NCBI GenBank assembly: GCA_964035015.1
Contig: OZ035998.1
Span: 21,684,326 to 21,748,325 of the forward strand
DNA from: Corallium rubrum
Lineage: Eukaryota; Cnidaria; Anthozoa; Scleralcyonacea; Coralliidae
Direction: 5' to 3'
Length of the DNA: 64,000 nucleotides
Of the stretch, positions 52,544-63,039 are shown piece by piece. The stretch's first letter is position 1, and every line of letters starts with the position of its first letter. The notes below the pieces were generated by a model that saw only the letters and a list, made by a program, of their open reading frames with translations, did not search any database and was not told where the DNA came from. Position numbers and translations under genes: made by a program.

Positions 52544-52552
52544 CCCTATCCA

Positions 52553-53060
52553 ATTGTCGCATCGATGCACACACGGACAGTCTTACCCTTGTCAAGGCGT
52601 GGAAGAATCAGGGGGGCAAGAGCGCCAATCTCACGGGTGTCATCGAATCCATATTTGAGTTGTCATTACGCGCGAATATTGGGCTCACCTTGTGTCACGT
52701 GCCTTCCAAAGAGAATTTGGCTGACCTACCGTCTACAGCTCTGTCTGATGCCGATTGTAGCTTCGCTGGGGGCCTCATACGGTGGATCTCATGTCTCTTG
52801 ACTCAAACGTACATACTGATGCAGATGGCATTCCACTCCGTCATTTTTCCCCTTGGCCAACACCAAACTCCGCTGGAGTTAATTTATTCACGCAAACTTT
52901 GCAAGAAACTGATAACGCGTACGTGTTTCCGCCAGTACCGATGATTGGCCCGGTCCTCCGTTTTTTATTTGCTACCGGTGGCAGATTTACTATTGTCCTT
53001 CCCGATGTTTTTCCACGCCGGTTTTGGTGGGCATTGGTCAATGGACGTGCTTTAGATTAA
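52553..53060 (+). pseudogene. RNase H C-terminus and connector of the second retrotransposon
   Basis: NCRIDAHTDSLTLVKAWKN followed by FELSLRANIGLTLCHVPSKE and NLADLPS is the end of RNase H, with the DADLPS-like terminal motif of this group. In another frame SNVHTDADGIPLRHFSPWP and DNAYVFPPVPMIGPVLRFLF form the connector that precedes the recombinase in DIRS-like elements. Confidence 0.65.
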
Positions 53061-53161
53061 GTTTGTTTGGGTTCAAAGGCTCAATCTGGTGTTTTGTCTA
53101 ACCCAACACGCGGTGGAAGTTTTGAGTCTAGACCTCTGGGCTGGGACCTTTGGGCCTTTAG

Positions 53162-54115
53162 GATGTAAACAGTCTCGTAGGTTTTCCTATCCTCGTCTTC
53201 TTTGTTCAGGGGGTTCCAAGGATTTGGCGTCCCGCTAAGGCTTGTAGCAATTGCCGTTATCCAAACGACGATTGTGCTGCGTTTTGTCAGACGTGTGGTG
53301 GTGCTCAACGTCCAGTTGGTCGTAGTTTTGCGTCTTCACCTGCCAAGCGAGTTAGACTGGACATAAACGAGATTGATAAACGGATAGATGACCTTGAGTC
53401 AGCAAGGTTGTTATCCAGATATGGCCGTCAAAAGTCACAGTTGGAGATCGACCTCCAGACGTTTCTTGGTGCGCTCCATCCACCCATGACACTTTTTACC
53501 TGCTCACCGAAAGATGTGATTCGTTTTCTCGTCTGGAAGGACAACAAGGGGCGCACAAAAGTCCACCGGCGTGATTGCAAGTTCCTGGGCTCTAGAGTTA
53601 AAGAACCGTGTGATTGTCCTTCGCGTCTTGCGGCAGGCACTGTCGACTCCAATATCGGGAAACTTTCGATACAACCAGTGCAAAACCCCGCCATCTGCCC
53701 GGTGGAAAACCTGAAATTCTATCGTGCACTGTGCTCCGCCATGCGAATTAGTCTGGGCAATGGATTTCTTTTCCGCACGACGACGAAGAAAACAACCGTC
53801 TCTAGTTTTCCATATTTGGTGTCTGCGGCACAGGCCAGGCTGGTTACTTATTTAAGAGCTTTGAACTTATATACGAACGAGACGATGCATGGTTTCCGTG
53901 GCGGGACCGCGATCCTTCTTGGGATGCTAGGGGCGTCCAAGGACGATATTGCAAGGCATATTGGGTGGTGTTCTACGGTCATGGTAGACCATTATACCCA
54001 GATGGGTAAAGTCCTTTCTGCCGCTGACACGTCTAATAAACTGTACTGCCAGTACTTTACTGGAGGCGGGGCGTGTTCCAGCCGACGTCTTGGGAGCTTG
54101 TTTTCATCGATGTGA
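53162..54115 (+). CDS. Tyrosine recombinase with N-terminal CxxC zinc motif
   Basis: The frame is open from 53162. The pyrimidine-rich TTTTCCTATCCTCGTCTTC with TTGTTCAG at 53202-53209 looks like a splice acceptor. Just after it comes KACSNCRYPNDDCAAFCQTC, a C-x2-C pair repeated, then a coiled segment (NEIDKRIDDLESARLLSRYG) and the core-binding part. The catalytic part has HGFRGGTAILLGMLGASKDD (HxxR) and ARHIGWCSTVMVDHYTQMG (H/W and tyrosine). The middle, between DSNIGKL and PVQNPAICPV, appears shorter than in relatives I recall, and the first catalytic arginine is not clear. No internal stop is visible. It may still be a deletion derivative. Confidence 0.7.
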   Translation, partial: DVNSLVGFPILVFFVQGVPRIWRPAKACSNCRYPNDDCAAFCQTCGGAQRPVGRSFASSPAKRVRLDINEIDKRIDDLESARLLSRYGRQKSQLEIDLQTFLGALHPPMTLFTCSPKDVIRFLVWKDNKGRTKVHRRDCKFLGSRVKEPCDCPSRLAAGTVDSNIGKLSIQPVQNPAICPVENLKFYRALCSAMRISLGNGFLFRTTTKKTTVSSFPYLVSAAQARLVTYLRALNLYTNETMHGFRGGTAILLGMLGASKDDIARHIGWCSTVMVDHYTQMGKVLSAADTSNKLYCQYFTGGGACSSRRLGSLFSSM

Positions 54116-54628
54116 CAACTTAGTTGGTTTTATGCCTTTCTTTTGAGAACGATGTAAACTTTTGGGGGAACCGGGTCTCCTGTATTCAGTTAATTAGTTC
54201 CTTTCTGACGTGTAAGATTTGAGATGTGGGTTTTGGGGGGTTAGTTTTGGGAATAAGTTACGGGTGATATTAGGGTATGGGTGGGGCATGGCCTGCTGAG
54301 AACTCTGCAAGGTTTACCAGCCTGGGGGGCGTAATCCGGCGATAAGGCTCGGATTTCCCATAACTCTCCTCCCGTAAGCCTATGAGAGCAGGAGTGTAGT
54401 TAGAATAGTAATCTATCGCTTTCGGTTTCATCGTTTGCTGTTTTTCGGTTTGTAATTTTGACTTTAAATACTTCACAGAAGTCGCAGGACTCCGTATCTT
54501 CCTTGCGCATTTGCCACACACCCTTAAAGAAGAATTCAGGCAATCGGAAGGTTTGGAATTTCAATGACTTGGAATAAATTAGCCAAAGTTTGCTTCGGTA
54601 CACTTTGTCTATGGTCTTGTTGAGACAA
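54116..54628. other. Presumed 3' end of the second retrotransposon and unrecognised flank
   Basis: After the recombinase stop the sequence is G- and T-rich (TTTTGGGGGAACCGGG, GGGTTTTGGGGGG). It includes GCATGGCCTGCTGAGAAC and CTCCTCCCGTAAGCC, which have the look of a structured retrotransposon end. I could not find a matching direct or inverted copy upstream, so the end is not defined. Confidence 0.3.
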
Positions 54629-54802
54629 TCAATATATTTTCCGTCGACGTCCTGTACCCTTTTGCACCAAATGACGAATATTTATTTTACAGACACGGAA
54701 GATATTGTCAACGGCTGAATCTTTCGCTTTTACTGTGCGTCTAGCAGGTTTTGTCGATGTATAAACTGATCCATAAAGTCTTAACGTTTTTACAAAGCTC
54801 AT
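54629..54802 (-). CDS. Short unrecognised open frame with ATG
   Basis: The frame MSFVKTLRLYGSVYTSTKPA, then RRTVKAKDSAVDNIFRVCKI and a basic tail ending GRRRKIY, starts at a true ATG. A downstream frame at 54603-54400 (KLWLIYSKSLKFQTF) has host-like composition. They may be relics of a host gene or exons of one; no family is recognised. Confidence 0.2.
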   Translation of the reverse strand: MSFVKTLRLYGSVYTSTKPARRTVKAKDSAVDNIFRVCKINIRHLVQKGTGRRRKIY

Positions 54803-55486
54803 GATCAGGTCCTTCGGTTTTGAGTGAAGAAATTCGAGAAGAAATTGACAACTCAGTAGCCGAAAAAGGGGCAGACCCGCAGGTGAAATATAGCGAAGTG
54901 TCAAAAAGGTGTTAGAAACATGATTAATGTAGCAAGTGCGAAAAACAAACTGCCCCCAATTTAATGAATAGAATGTCCACAGTCCCTTATTCCCTTCTCC
55001 CTTCCGCGCGCGCACACAGGTCGGCTCGCGGCTTCGCGCCGCTCGCCTGCCGCTACTCGACCCCTTCCCCCCATGCAGGCCCCTATAAGGGACTGTAGTA
55101 CAGTCTAGTTGACCGTTGGCACAAATTCAAATGGAATATAGATTTTCGACATAAATGCTTGTGTTTTTCTGACTTCCGACTCGAGTTTCAAGAATATTTT
55201 AGACGACGCTCATTTAAAGTTCCGTAAAATACACAAAAACCGCTCGATCTCGCGATTAGTTGCGGTTATTAGTTACGGTTAAGTTATTAGAGAAGCTTCA
55301 GTTCAATCTGTGCGAACAAAGAGATTGCAACGTTTCCACGATGTTCATGACGAGAAGCTATTAACAAGTGCAACAAAATCCCTTCGTTTTGAAAGTGACT
55401 GCCGGTTGCAGTAACGATACAAGTGGTATTAATTCCTACGGTCGTTCGATTGGTAACGAAGCAATACAACCACAAGAAAAAACGCT

Positions 55487-57169
55487 TTGAAACAGTTTAT
55501 TCCTTACCATGCAGCACTGAAGTCTGGATGTTACAACGCCTGTACTTCGAACACTGCAGTCAATAACAACTGCGTTTCAAAGCCGCAAATTTTTCAAAAC
55601 ATCATCGATAGTCAATCAATGGAAGACATTGCAAATTTGATCAACGATGCTCTTCTGGAACCCATGTCCGCTTACAAACCGCTGGATTCTCTTCCCCCAT
55701 TTGAAGCCGATTCTGAGGTACTTGAGCTAACCGAAACGACCGTATGTACAGCGCTATCGAAGCTGAACTCTCGCAAAGCATCCGGCCCTGACGAGGTGGC
55801 AAATTGGTTACTTAAAGACTACGCTGACATCCTTGCTGCTCCTGTTTGTTCCATACTTAACAGTTCTTTTGTCGAGCAAGAACTTCTACCTTTATGGAAG
55901 TACGCGAACGTGGCCCCGCTGCCAAAATTAAAACCAGTTACTTTCGTCAGCAAACACATCAGACCAATCTCACTGACTCCAGCTTTGTCGAAAGTGGCCG
56001 AGGACTTCGTGGTGGTCACTTATGTTGCCCACGCGGTCCTTGAGATTATTGATCCAAACCAATTTGGAGCCATACCCAAGTCTTCTACGGCACAAGCGCT
56101 TATCTCTATGATTCACACATGGTCGAAGGCCACCGATGCTAGTGGAGCTGCTGTTAGGGTACTATTATTGGATTACAGGAAAGCGTTCGACCTCATCGAC
56201 CACAAACTCCTTGCTGATGAAGTGTACAGCCTGCGCATCCCGCACGGTGTGGCTCGCTGGGTCTGCGATTTTTTAATGGAAAGAAGGCAACGTGTCAAGA
56301 TCTCTAGGGATTGCTTTTCCGAGTGGGGGCACGTTCCATCAGGAGTGCCACAGGGCACGAAACTCGGACCCTGGTTATTCCTCCTTATGATAAATGACCT
56401 TAACCCTCCCGATGTGAGCATGTGGAAGTATGTCGACGACTCCACTCTCGCTGAAGTAGTCCCTAAAAGATCCAGCAGTCATATCCAGGATGCCGTTGAC
56501 TTGGTAGAGAGTTGGTCAGTCGAACATAAGCTTCAGCTGAATGAGGATAAATGCAAAGAGTTAATTATTGATTTCAAGAAGACCAAGCACCAGTTCGATC
56601 CGATTGTAGTTAACTCCAAGGATTTGGGTCTAGTTGATCATGCTAAGATCTTGGGGGTTACGATTTCTAACACGCTCCAATGGAACGAACATATCAATGA
56701 AACGATCAAAAATGCGAACAAACGTCTATATTTTCTTATGTTATTGAAGCGTGCGAAAGTACCATCATATGATATTATTAATTTTTATTCTACCTGTGTT
56801 AGGCCCGTTTTAGAGTACTGCTCGCCGGTTTTCCATAACTCTATACCAACGTATTTAAGCGACGACCTAGGGCATGTTCAAAAACGTGCTCTTTCCATTA
56901 TCTCGCCGGACGTAGCCTACACGAACAACCTCGAAGTATTTAATTTTAGCACGCTTAGATATAGGCGACAGTATCAATGTAGAAAGCTATTTAACACTAT
57001 TGTATCGGATCCATCACATAAGCTCCATCACCTGCTTCCTCCCAGGCATGTCTCCAGTTATAATCTAAGGCGAAAGCGTGTTTTGATAACCACTATACGC
57101 GTACAAACAGATTTAAAAACACTTTTATTCCGGCGATGTGCACCTAAGTCGACTTATTGTAATCAGTAA
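55487..57169 (+). CDS. Non-LTR reverse transcriptase, long intact frame
   Basis: The 560-codon frame has no stop. Motifs in order are LNSRKASGPDEVANWLLKDY near residue 92, HIRPISLTPALSKVAEDFVV, FGAIPKSSTAQALISMIHTW, VLLLDYRKAFDLIDHKLL (motif A, D present), SGVPQGTKLGPWLFLLMIND (motif B), MWKYVDDSTLAEVV (YVDD active site), LQLNEDKCKELIIDF and HAKILGVTISNTLQWNEHI. The C-terminal RRQYQCRKLF and LPPRHVSSYNLRRKR segment is typical of CR1/L2-type ends. The enzyme copies element RNA at the nicked target. The absent N-terminal endonuclease makes it non-autonomous. The nominal first codon is TTG and probably flanking DNA. Confidence 0.8.
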   Translation: MKQFIPYHAALKSGCYNACTSNTAVNNNCVSKPQIFQNIIDSQSMEDIANLINDALLEPMSAYKPLDSLPPFEADSEVLELTETTVCTALSKLNSRKASGPDEVANWLLKDYADILAAPVCSILNSSFVEQELLPLWKYANVAPLPKLKPVTFVSKHIRPISLTPALSKVAEDFVVVTYVAHAVLEIIDPNQFGAIPKSSTAQALISMIHTWSKATDASGAAVRVLLLDYRKAFDLIDHKLLADEVYSLRIPHGVARWVCDFLMERRQRVKISRDCFSEWGHVPSGVPQGTKLGPWLFLLMINDLNPPDVSMWKYVDDSTLAEVVPKRSSSHIQDAVDLVESWSVEHKLQLNEDKCKELIIDFKKTKHQFDPIVVNSKDLGLVDHAKILGVTISNTLQWNEHINETIKNANKRLYFLMLLKRAKVPSYDIINFYSTCVRPVLEYCSPVFHNSIPTYLSDDLGHVQKRALSIISPDVAYTNNLEVFNFSTLRYRRQYQCRKLFNTIVSDPSHKLHHLLPPRHVSSYNLRRKRVLITTIRVQTDLKTLLFRRCAPKSTYCNQ

Positions 57170-57340
57170 TTAGTAATGATTTAATATAACATTAGTAGTT
57201 TACTTATAGATTTATATAACTTTTTAGCTTTTTAATGTTCTCATGAAATGTATTATTGTAAATGTACGCAATTCAGCCTAGCAAGGCTGTGATGTAAATT
57301 GATTATTAAACTTTAAAAAAAAAAAAGAAAAAAAAAAGAA
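55487..57340 (+). mobile_element. 5'-truncated non-LTR retrotransposon (CR1/L2-like)
   Basis: The unit contains a single reverse-transcriptase frame, a 3' untranslated stretch with AGCCTAGCAAGGCTGTG, and a terminal A-rich tail at 57317-57340. The endonuclease and ORF1 are missing, the usual result of incomplete target-primed reverse transcription. The 5' border is not sharply defined and a target duplication was not found. Confidence 0.75.
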
Positions 57341-59170
57341 TATCCATCAGACTGTCAACAAGGTTTTAAAGAGTACGAATCCAATGTGAAGGCATTAGTT
57401 CGTGGCCACAAAGAATTGTAAAAAACGTTGACAAAAGTGGTCATCGAAAATGTTCTTCGTCTGCTTAGTGAACCTGCACCATCCAACGAGAATGGACGAA
57501 TATGCAGTTATGCTAATTATATAGCAAGCAAAATCTTAGATGTTCATTGACTGTTGCCATATTCTGGTAATATAGTCGTCTAAATTCAATATAAGAATGA
57601 CCAAAACGTAAAGCCGTATGTCAACTCCAATCAGTCCCAGAAGACTGATTCAGCTAGTCAGGAGTATAACGAGAAATATGAATATACTCTCGAACCGTCT
57701 TCGGTTAAACGTCCTCTCGAAGCTGTGGAAAATGTGGTTTCTACATATTTCGTTGATGATGATATCCCACAATGAAAACACCATTTTGTCGAAATAAAGC
57801 AATAATCAGTGTTTTTCTTCCAAATTCCCTACTCTTATAATCGCTTTCCCTGTATTTTAACGAAGAATTGCCGAGGCTAAGTTATCGCGGGGATTATAAC
57901 CTAGATTATAATCGTCCAGCATGCACGCGTCTAATAATTGTCCTCATAGTTTAAAATCGTTTGCTAACAGGGTTGAAATTTTTGATCAGCTAACACTCCC
58001 AAGAATAATATACAAAATCATCCATTGTTTCACATGACTTTTTATTGAGAACTTTTGCGTGGTAAAAACTGTTTAACGAAAAATTATAATAAGTCATTGT
58101 TATATATACATATAGGCCCAAGGTATTGCCACAACAGCACTGAAAAAACGTCAGCATATTTGACTTGAATCAAACTTATCAACACGTGTAGTTGATCATT
58201 TGGGATCGTATACTACAGATTCTAACTACAGTACAACCGTTTTAGCAGACTGGGGCGTTACTATGGTGTTAAATTGAAAATATTATATTGCTTTTAACTG
58301 CAGTCGTCCTCCTCGTTTATATTGTTTACGAGTTATCGCGGTTGTTTTTGTCGAACAATACCACAATGATCGAACGTTATCGCGCCTGTCCTGCATTATA
58401 AACAAACATATTCCCCACACTTTACAAGTATAAAGGTTAAATGACAGTGTTGTTACAATATACGTAACATTATATTATGGGTTATCTCTGAACAAACGAG
58501 TTTCGATTTGTGTGGCGTTAAATACATTTGACTAACGGAGGTAACTGCATGCATGACCAGTCAGTCCCCTAGTTTCGTACAAACTCGATTACCTATTGGT
58601 TGGAACGACAAGTTATTATCATCCGCCTCAGTACTGACGAATATCATTGTCTCAACCAATAGGAAAGCGAGTCTGCATGACGAGTCTGGACGACTAAGTC
58701 GTTCAGTTAATAAGGTTATTCGTTCGTCCTCGTTGGATTGTGCGGGTTCACTAATTCAAGCGAGGTTAGTGGGCTATGTTCACGAAAGAATCCATTGTTT
58801 ATGTGAAAAACAGGAAAAGACCATCTTGTTGATTTCAACTTCCAATCCCTTTGTGAAGAATGGCAGGAGGGGGCACTAATTTTCTATTCGTTTTTGATGA
58901 CAGTGGGGATATCGAAATCTTTTAAAGATGCCAAATGGTTGCCAATTAAGCGTGGCCGTAGCCGGATCAGTACTTTTAAAGCAGAGAAACTCACAAATGA
59001 ATGCTACAGCCGCTACACTTGGTATTATGCTTAAGACAGGACAACCTGCTCAAGGTAATTAAAACATTTAGTTATTCCTTTTCATATGAAATGAATGTAC
59101 CTTTTTCCCCCCCAATACTTCGTGCCGTGCTATAAATGCATGTATGTTTCCATTTTATTTTATTATGTTG

Positions 59171-59174
<4 letters not shown>
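57341..59174. other. Intergenic DNA, no gene recognised
   Basis: 57620-57660 holds a diverged inverted piece of the 17790 repeat (AGTCCCAGAAGACTGATTC). An open frame at 58553-58879 contains an imperfect inverted repeat around CTATTGGTTG / CAACCAATAG and no motif. The rest is unremarkable. Confidence 0.4.

Positions 59175-59210
<36 letters not shown>
59175..59210. repeat. (TA)n microsatellite
   Basis: This is an uninterrupted TA dinucleotide run of about 18 units, immediately followed by TTAAAGTGCCCC. Confidence 0.95.
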
Positions 59211-59215
<5 letters not shown>

Positions 59216-59500
59216 GTGCCCCTAACCCCTAATATTTTTTAAAAAAAAATCAAATTACTGTGGTTTGTTGAGTACCTCTGTTGTTGAGTCTGTTGAAATG
59301 TCGAAAATCGCCGCCATTTTGGTTCACGGCCGAGTTGCAAACAAAGTTTCAAAAGGCATGGAACTAGCACATTTATGACGTAGATTCCGGAACGCCAAGA
59401 TTGCTCGTTCACTTTAATGACTAGTATTTTGTTGGGATGTCTACTTTTCTCTATCATGAGAACAGGTACGTGCGTTTGATTTTTAATTTTTCTGATCATA
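59211..59500 (+). mobile_element. Probable end of a TTAA-target element
   Basis: TTAA at 59211-59214 is followed by AGTGCCCCTAACCCCTAA, which has the AGTG start of the other TTAA elements in the window. A matching inverted end was not found, so the element is truncated or its right end has decayed. Confidence 0.35.
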
Positions 59501-60200
59501 TAAACTAAATGAGATGATACGAAGCTATACCCTTTAGGCGGTTATACGTCGCGAATGACTAATTTCTAATCTTAATACTATTGTATTTTGTATACATTGT
59601 CTGGTATATTAAATACTACCGCTCTATCGCTTCTATGTCTACGGACTCTTTCTCTAGAACTAGAATGAGCCAACAACATAAGATGTTCCTTCAAGTCTGC
59701 CGTGGTTTACTATTTGGAAAGCTGTGCGTGTAACCCTGAAGGAAAGCCGTAGGAAGTGGAGGGAATATCAAGCTGCGATTCTGCGTATATCATTAAGCCG
59801 TCGAGAAGCTCCGAGAACGTTCGTCTATTGTATTGTTATGGTTTGTCTTCTCTTGCTTATTTATTATTCTGATATCTTTCATTAAATCTGATTCTACACT
59901 AGTTTATGCTTCTAAAGTTTTATGTATATGTCAAAAACGTTCTTTATTAATTTTTAATAAAAATATGATGAAATTGGACATTTGTTTGTTTTCATTTGCG
60001 TGAATTCTTATACATTACTATTTATAGCCTGCGTGCAGACGCTTGTATTTCCTGAGCTTGTGTAATTGAATCCCTATAAGCGTCTGCGCATTGGAGGTCA
60101 AAAGCTTGTTCTGGTCACGAGTGGACACATGGATTTTTAATCGCATTAAAATGATTAATTCGCGCAGTAAGAAATAATTATAGCTATTATTATTCATGGC
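59501..60200. other. Intergenic, nothing recognised
   Basis: This is AT-rich DNA with no recognisable motif, repeat or RNA. Confidence 0.4.
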
Positions 60201-60313
60201 GTCTCACTAGTGTCTCTTTTTCAACCGCGATCAACTTCCACACCAACGAGGGCCACACACGAAGCGGATAACTTTTCAACTGCCCAAACGACAATTGTGT
60301 CTGTCAAAGTACA

Positions 60314-60691
60314 GTGGAGAGCAAATCAGCCACTCGGACTTTGCTCAAGGATCTTTGCTCTATTGGCAAAATGCTGTGTAGAGGGACATACACACAAATC
60401 GCGCGCGCAGCTTGGCGCTGTGAAAAGGTCAGAGAACAAACTGTCCTTTTGTATCTGAAGGAGATCAACCGAGAGTGTTCGAATATGTGCTCTAAGAAGA
60501 GTCCCAGCATTTTGCGCAAAACGAGCAAAGAAGACATTGTGAACTTTTCGTTGACAAAACTCGACCAAGAATTAAAGGAAAGAACCCCGCTGCTCAGGAG
60601 TGTTTTGATGTCAGCTTCTATTCGTTCCTTTAAAGAATGCTTTAATTGCCTTAACTTGGTTTTCGAAAAGGCTATCAATTTGAAAAAATAG
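60314..60691 (+). CDS. Open frame resembling an uncharacterised multicopy cnidarian protein
   Basis: The frame reads ATRTLLKDLCSIGKMLCRGT, YTQIARAAW, INRECSNMCSKKSPSILRKT and KLDQELKERTPLLRSVLMSA. The CSxKxxPSxLRxT and LKxRxPL segments resemble, from memory, a family of uncharacterised proteins found in many copies in coral and hydra genomes. It lacks an ATG start (the first codon is GTG), so it is probably an exon or a fragment. The longer minus-strand frame on the same stretch is less conserved in appearance. No function is claimed. Confidence 0.3.
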   Translation: MESKSATRTLLKDLCSIGKMLCRGTYTQIARAAWRCEKVREQTVLLYLKEINRECSNMCSKKSPSILRKTSKEDIVNFSLTKLDQELKERTPLLRSVLMSASIRSFKECFNCLNLVFEKAINLKK

Positions 60692-60964
60692 GTACGCAAT
60701 GCGTACATGTGACTACCGCGGCTAAGCACAGAAAGAGATATAGACTTAAGAAGCAATGCATGACAATGCGTGAAAAGCACACACAAAAAAAACTGATAGT
60801 TATTTTAATTCATTTTATACATGAACTGCTATTTTGAACATGGCACATACTATACATACATCTTTACTGGCTGTTTCCAAAACATAAGATTGCTAGCATA
60901 TTATATTAGCATTATAAACATGCCCCCAAGTTTTACATGAAGTGAACTTGTAAAATTCAGATTT

Positions 60965-61195
60965 TTGTACAAAGCCCGGATAGCTTATCTGGTGGATAAA
61001 TCCTAGCTAGAGAATCACTCTAGTGGTGCTTTGAACAACCCAATTTCACTTTTATCCACTAAACAGCACTATCAAATACTGTACATAACTAAATATTCAG
61101 TGGATAAAATTTTATATTAGGTTGTTCAAAGCATGATTAGTGCTGTTCTTCAGCTAGAACTTATCAACTAGATAAGCTATCTTGGCTTTGTACAA
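60965..61195. mobile_element. MITE, 231 bp, with TTGTACAAAGCC ends
   Basis: TTGTACAAAGCC, then GGATAGCTTATCT, at the left is mirrored by AGATAAGCTATC, TTGGCTTTGTACAA at the right. GCTTTGAACAACC and GGTTGTTCAAAGC form an inner inverted pair. There is no coding content and the target duplication is uncertain. Confidence 0.65.
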
Positions 61196-61220
61196 CTCAC
61201 CCCCAATCATATACATCATG

Positions 61221-61344
61221 TAGATTATTTTTGTGGAAACACCATGTAAAATATTTATTTGCTAAGCTTTCAGCCTGTTGACTCAGGCCGAAAGCTTAGC
61301 AAATAAATATTATTTTTTCATGGTGTTTACACAAAAATAATCTA
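61221..61344. repeat. Foldback, 124 bp
   Basis: TAGATTATTTTTGTGGAAAC and AATATTTATTTGCTAAGC are mirrored by GCTTAGCAAATAAATATT and CACAAAAATAATCTA, leaving a small loop at AGCCTGTTGACTCAGGC that is itself a hairpin. The core AGCTTTC...CTCAGG resembles the stretch near 26385-26400. Confidence 0.75.
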
Positions 61345-61894
61345 TATTACATTATCATCATGAAAACTTTCATAGAATTAATCACCCCAGATAATCAACA
61401 TTGTGTTCCAAAACAACATTTTACCTGCCATAAATATGCTGTCAGTGGCATTCAACTGTAATGCACATGTATCACTAATATTTTGTGATTCTGCTAGTAT
61501 TTTAAATAAGACAGTACAACAATACTCAGTATCGTAGTTTCAACAGATATATTTCTTCATTTCAAGGCTTTCAACATATTCAAGGCTTTAAGTTTCCCAA
61601 CAGCTCACAATAGCTTTACAACAATTTATCAAAATATACAATTGGTGGCACATAGACACTAGATTATAGAATGTTTTAGTACTTTCACAAGAGTCAGACT
61701 TCTGGTGTATCTACTATTCTATGGTCAGACCATTGTACCAGCTCTGGTGTGCACAAACTTTGGTTTCTTAATTTCATTATACAGGATATTGAACAAGACC
61801 TAAAACAAGTAAACAAAGCACCAAGTCAAGGTTTTGTAATGTCTATGTAACAGCCAGCATATTTTGTTTAAATTAAACTACATTAAACTAACCT
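61345..61894. other. Intergenic, nothing recognised
   Basis: This is AT-rich DNA with no recognisable open frame, repeat or RNA. Confidence 0.4.
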
Positions 61895-62170
61895 TATTTA
61901 TACTGGATAACTCTATCAGCTATATCTAAACTGTTATCCTCAGAGGTCCAGTAAGGGCCCACCCTCATTGGTCCAGTGTTACTACAGGAGGAAACCAGAG
62001 TACGGAGTACCCAGAGGAAACCTGTGGTGTTTGGTAGAGTCAAACTGGAAGCACTCCTCACATGCGGCCGAGGTGAATTATTTTAATCAGATAACTGCAC
62101 CGTGCAGTATCGAACCCAGCTCGCAGAGGTGAAAGGCACGTGCACTAACCAGTGTGCTACCAACACCCCA
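61895..62170 (-). repeat. tRNA-derived SINE
   Basis: On the minus strand the 5' end reads GGGGTGTTGGTAGCACACTG, then GTTAGTGC and GCTGGGTTCGATACTGCAC, giving A and B boxes of a tRNA-like promoter. The body has GGTTTCCTCTGGGTACTCC and GGTTTCCTCCTGTAG, and the tail ATCCAGTATAAATAAGG. The body motif resembles CTCCGGTTTTCCTCC in the 5S-type SINE at 17238-17535. Confidence 0.75.
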
Positions 62171-63039
62171 TAGCATAAAGCATAAATTTCTTATAGACGA
62201 AATCGGAGTTTCAACTGTGTATACAAACTGAGTCGGGATAAAACGTAGTTCATTTATAACACGAGGCTGAAGCAGCCATAGTAAACATAACATTTCTGAT
62301 TTCAGAAACTTTTTAATGTTTAGGTATTCTATAACAATAAAATTTGCTTATCGATTATCCTTGACAATAATCCTAAATGTAGTGTCTAAAGATAATGAAC
62401 TCAAAAGATGAAAAAACAGTCCCAGCCTATGTTATCTTCCCGTTATGCTTTAATAGACATGATGTAATTTGCATAGGGGCCCAAATTGAATAGGAAACTA
62501 ATTTGCATGTGGGCCTAAATGAAACTACGATTTGGTGTATACAGGGCACTGTGATATATATTTCTCAAACTCGTTAATAATTCATAAACCAAACACATAG
62601 GAAAACATAAGCGAGACAAAGGTTTGATATGTGATTAATAAGCCAACTCTTACATCAAACTTATCTTAAAATACTGGTTCATTTGACAACTGATTCATTT
62701 CCTGATTTGTTTGATCATGAAAAACTTGAAAGTTGTGTTGGATCTAATATCAAAACACCTAGCTCGAAGTTGGTTAAAGCACACTTCTCACTCTTAGTGT
62801 ATGCACTGGTGTATGATAAATACATGTACACAACACACAATTCAACCAAAATTAAACTTGAACTCATAAAGCGATTTTATCATTATAAATCATTTATATC
62901 AAAGACTTTGGCGTATATTGACAATTTCTTCGATAAAAGAAGGTTGAAGGCCCAACTTTATAAGCGAACTTTATAAACTGAATATTTCTAGTAAGTGCTA
63001 TAAGTACGAAGTACGAGGTTAAGAGGTTCGGAGGTTGGC
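62171..63039. other. Intergenic DNA with one small open frame
   Basis: The plus-strand frame 62683-62976 (97 codons; LVKAHFSLLVYALVYDKYMY, LIKRFYHYKSF) is lysine- and tyrosine-rich and unrecognised. The rest is AT-rich with no identified feature. Confidence 0.3.

Noticed and set aside
58553-58879. A 108-codon plus-strand frame
   Set aside because: It overlaps an imperfect inverted repeat and has no recognisable motif.
60304-60786. A 160-codon minus-strand frame
   Set aside because: It is antisense to the plus-strand frame at 60314-60691, whose residue pattern looks more protein-like.
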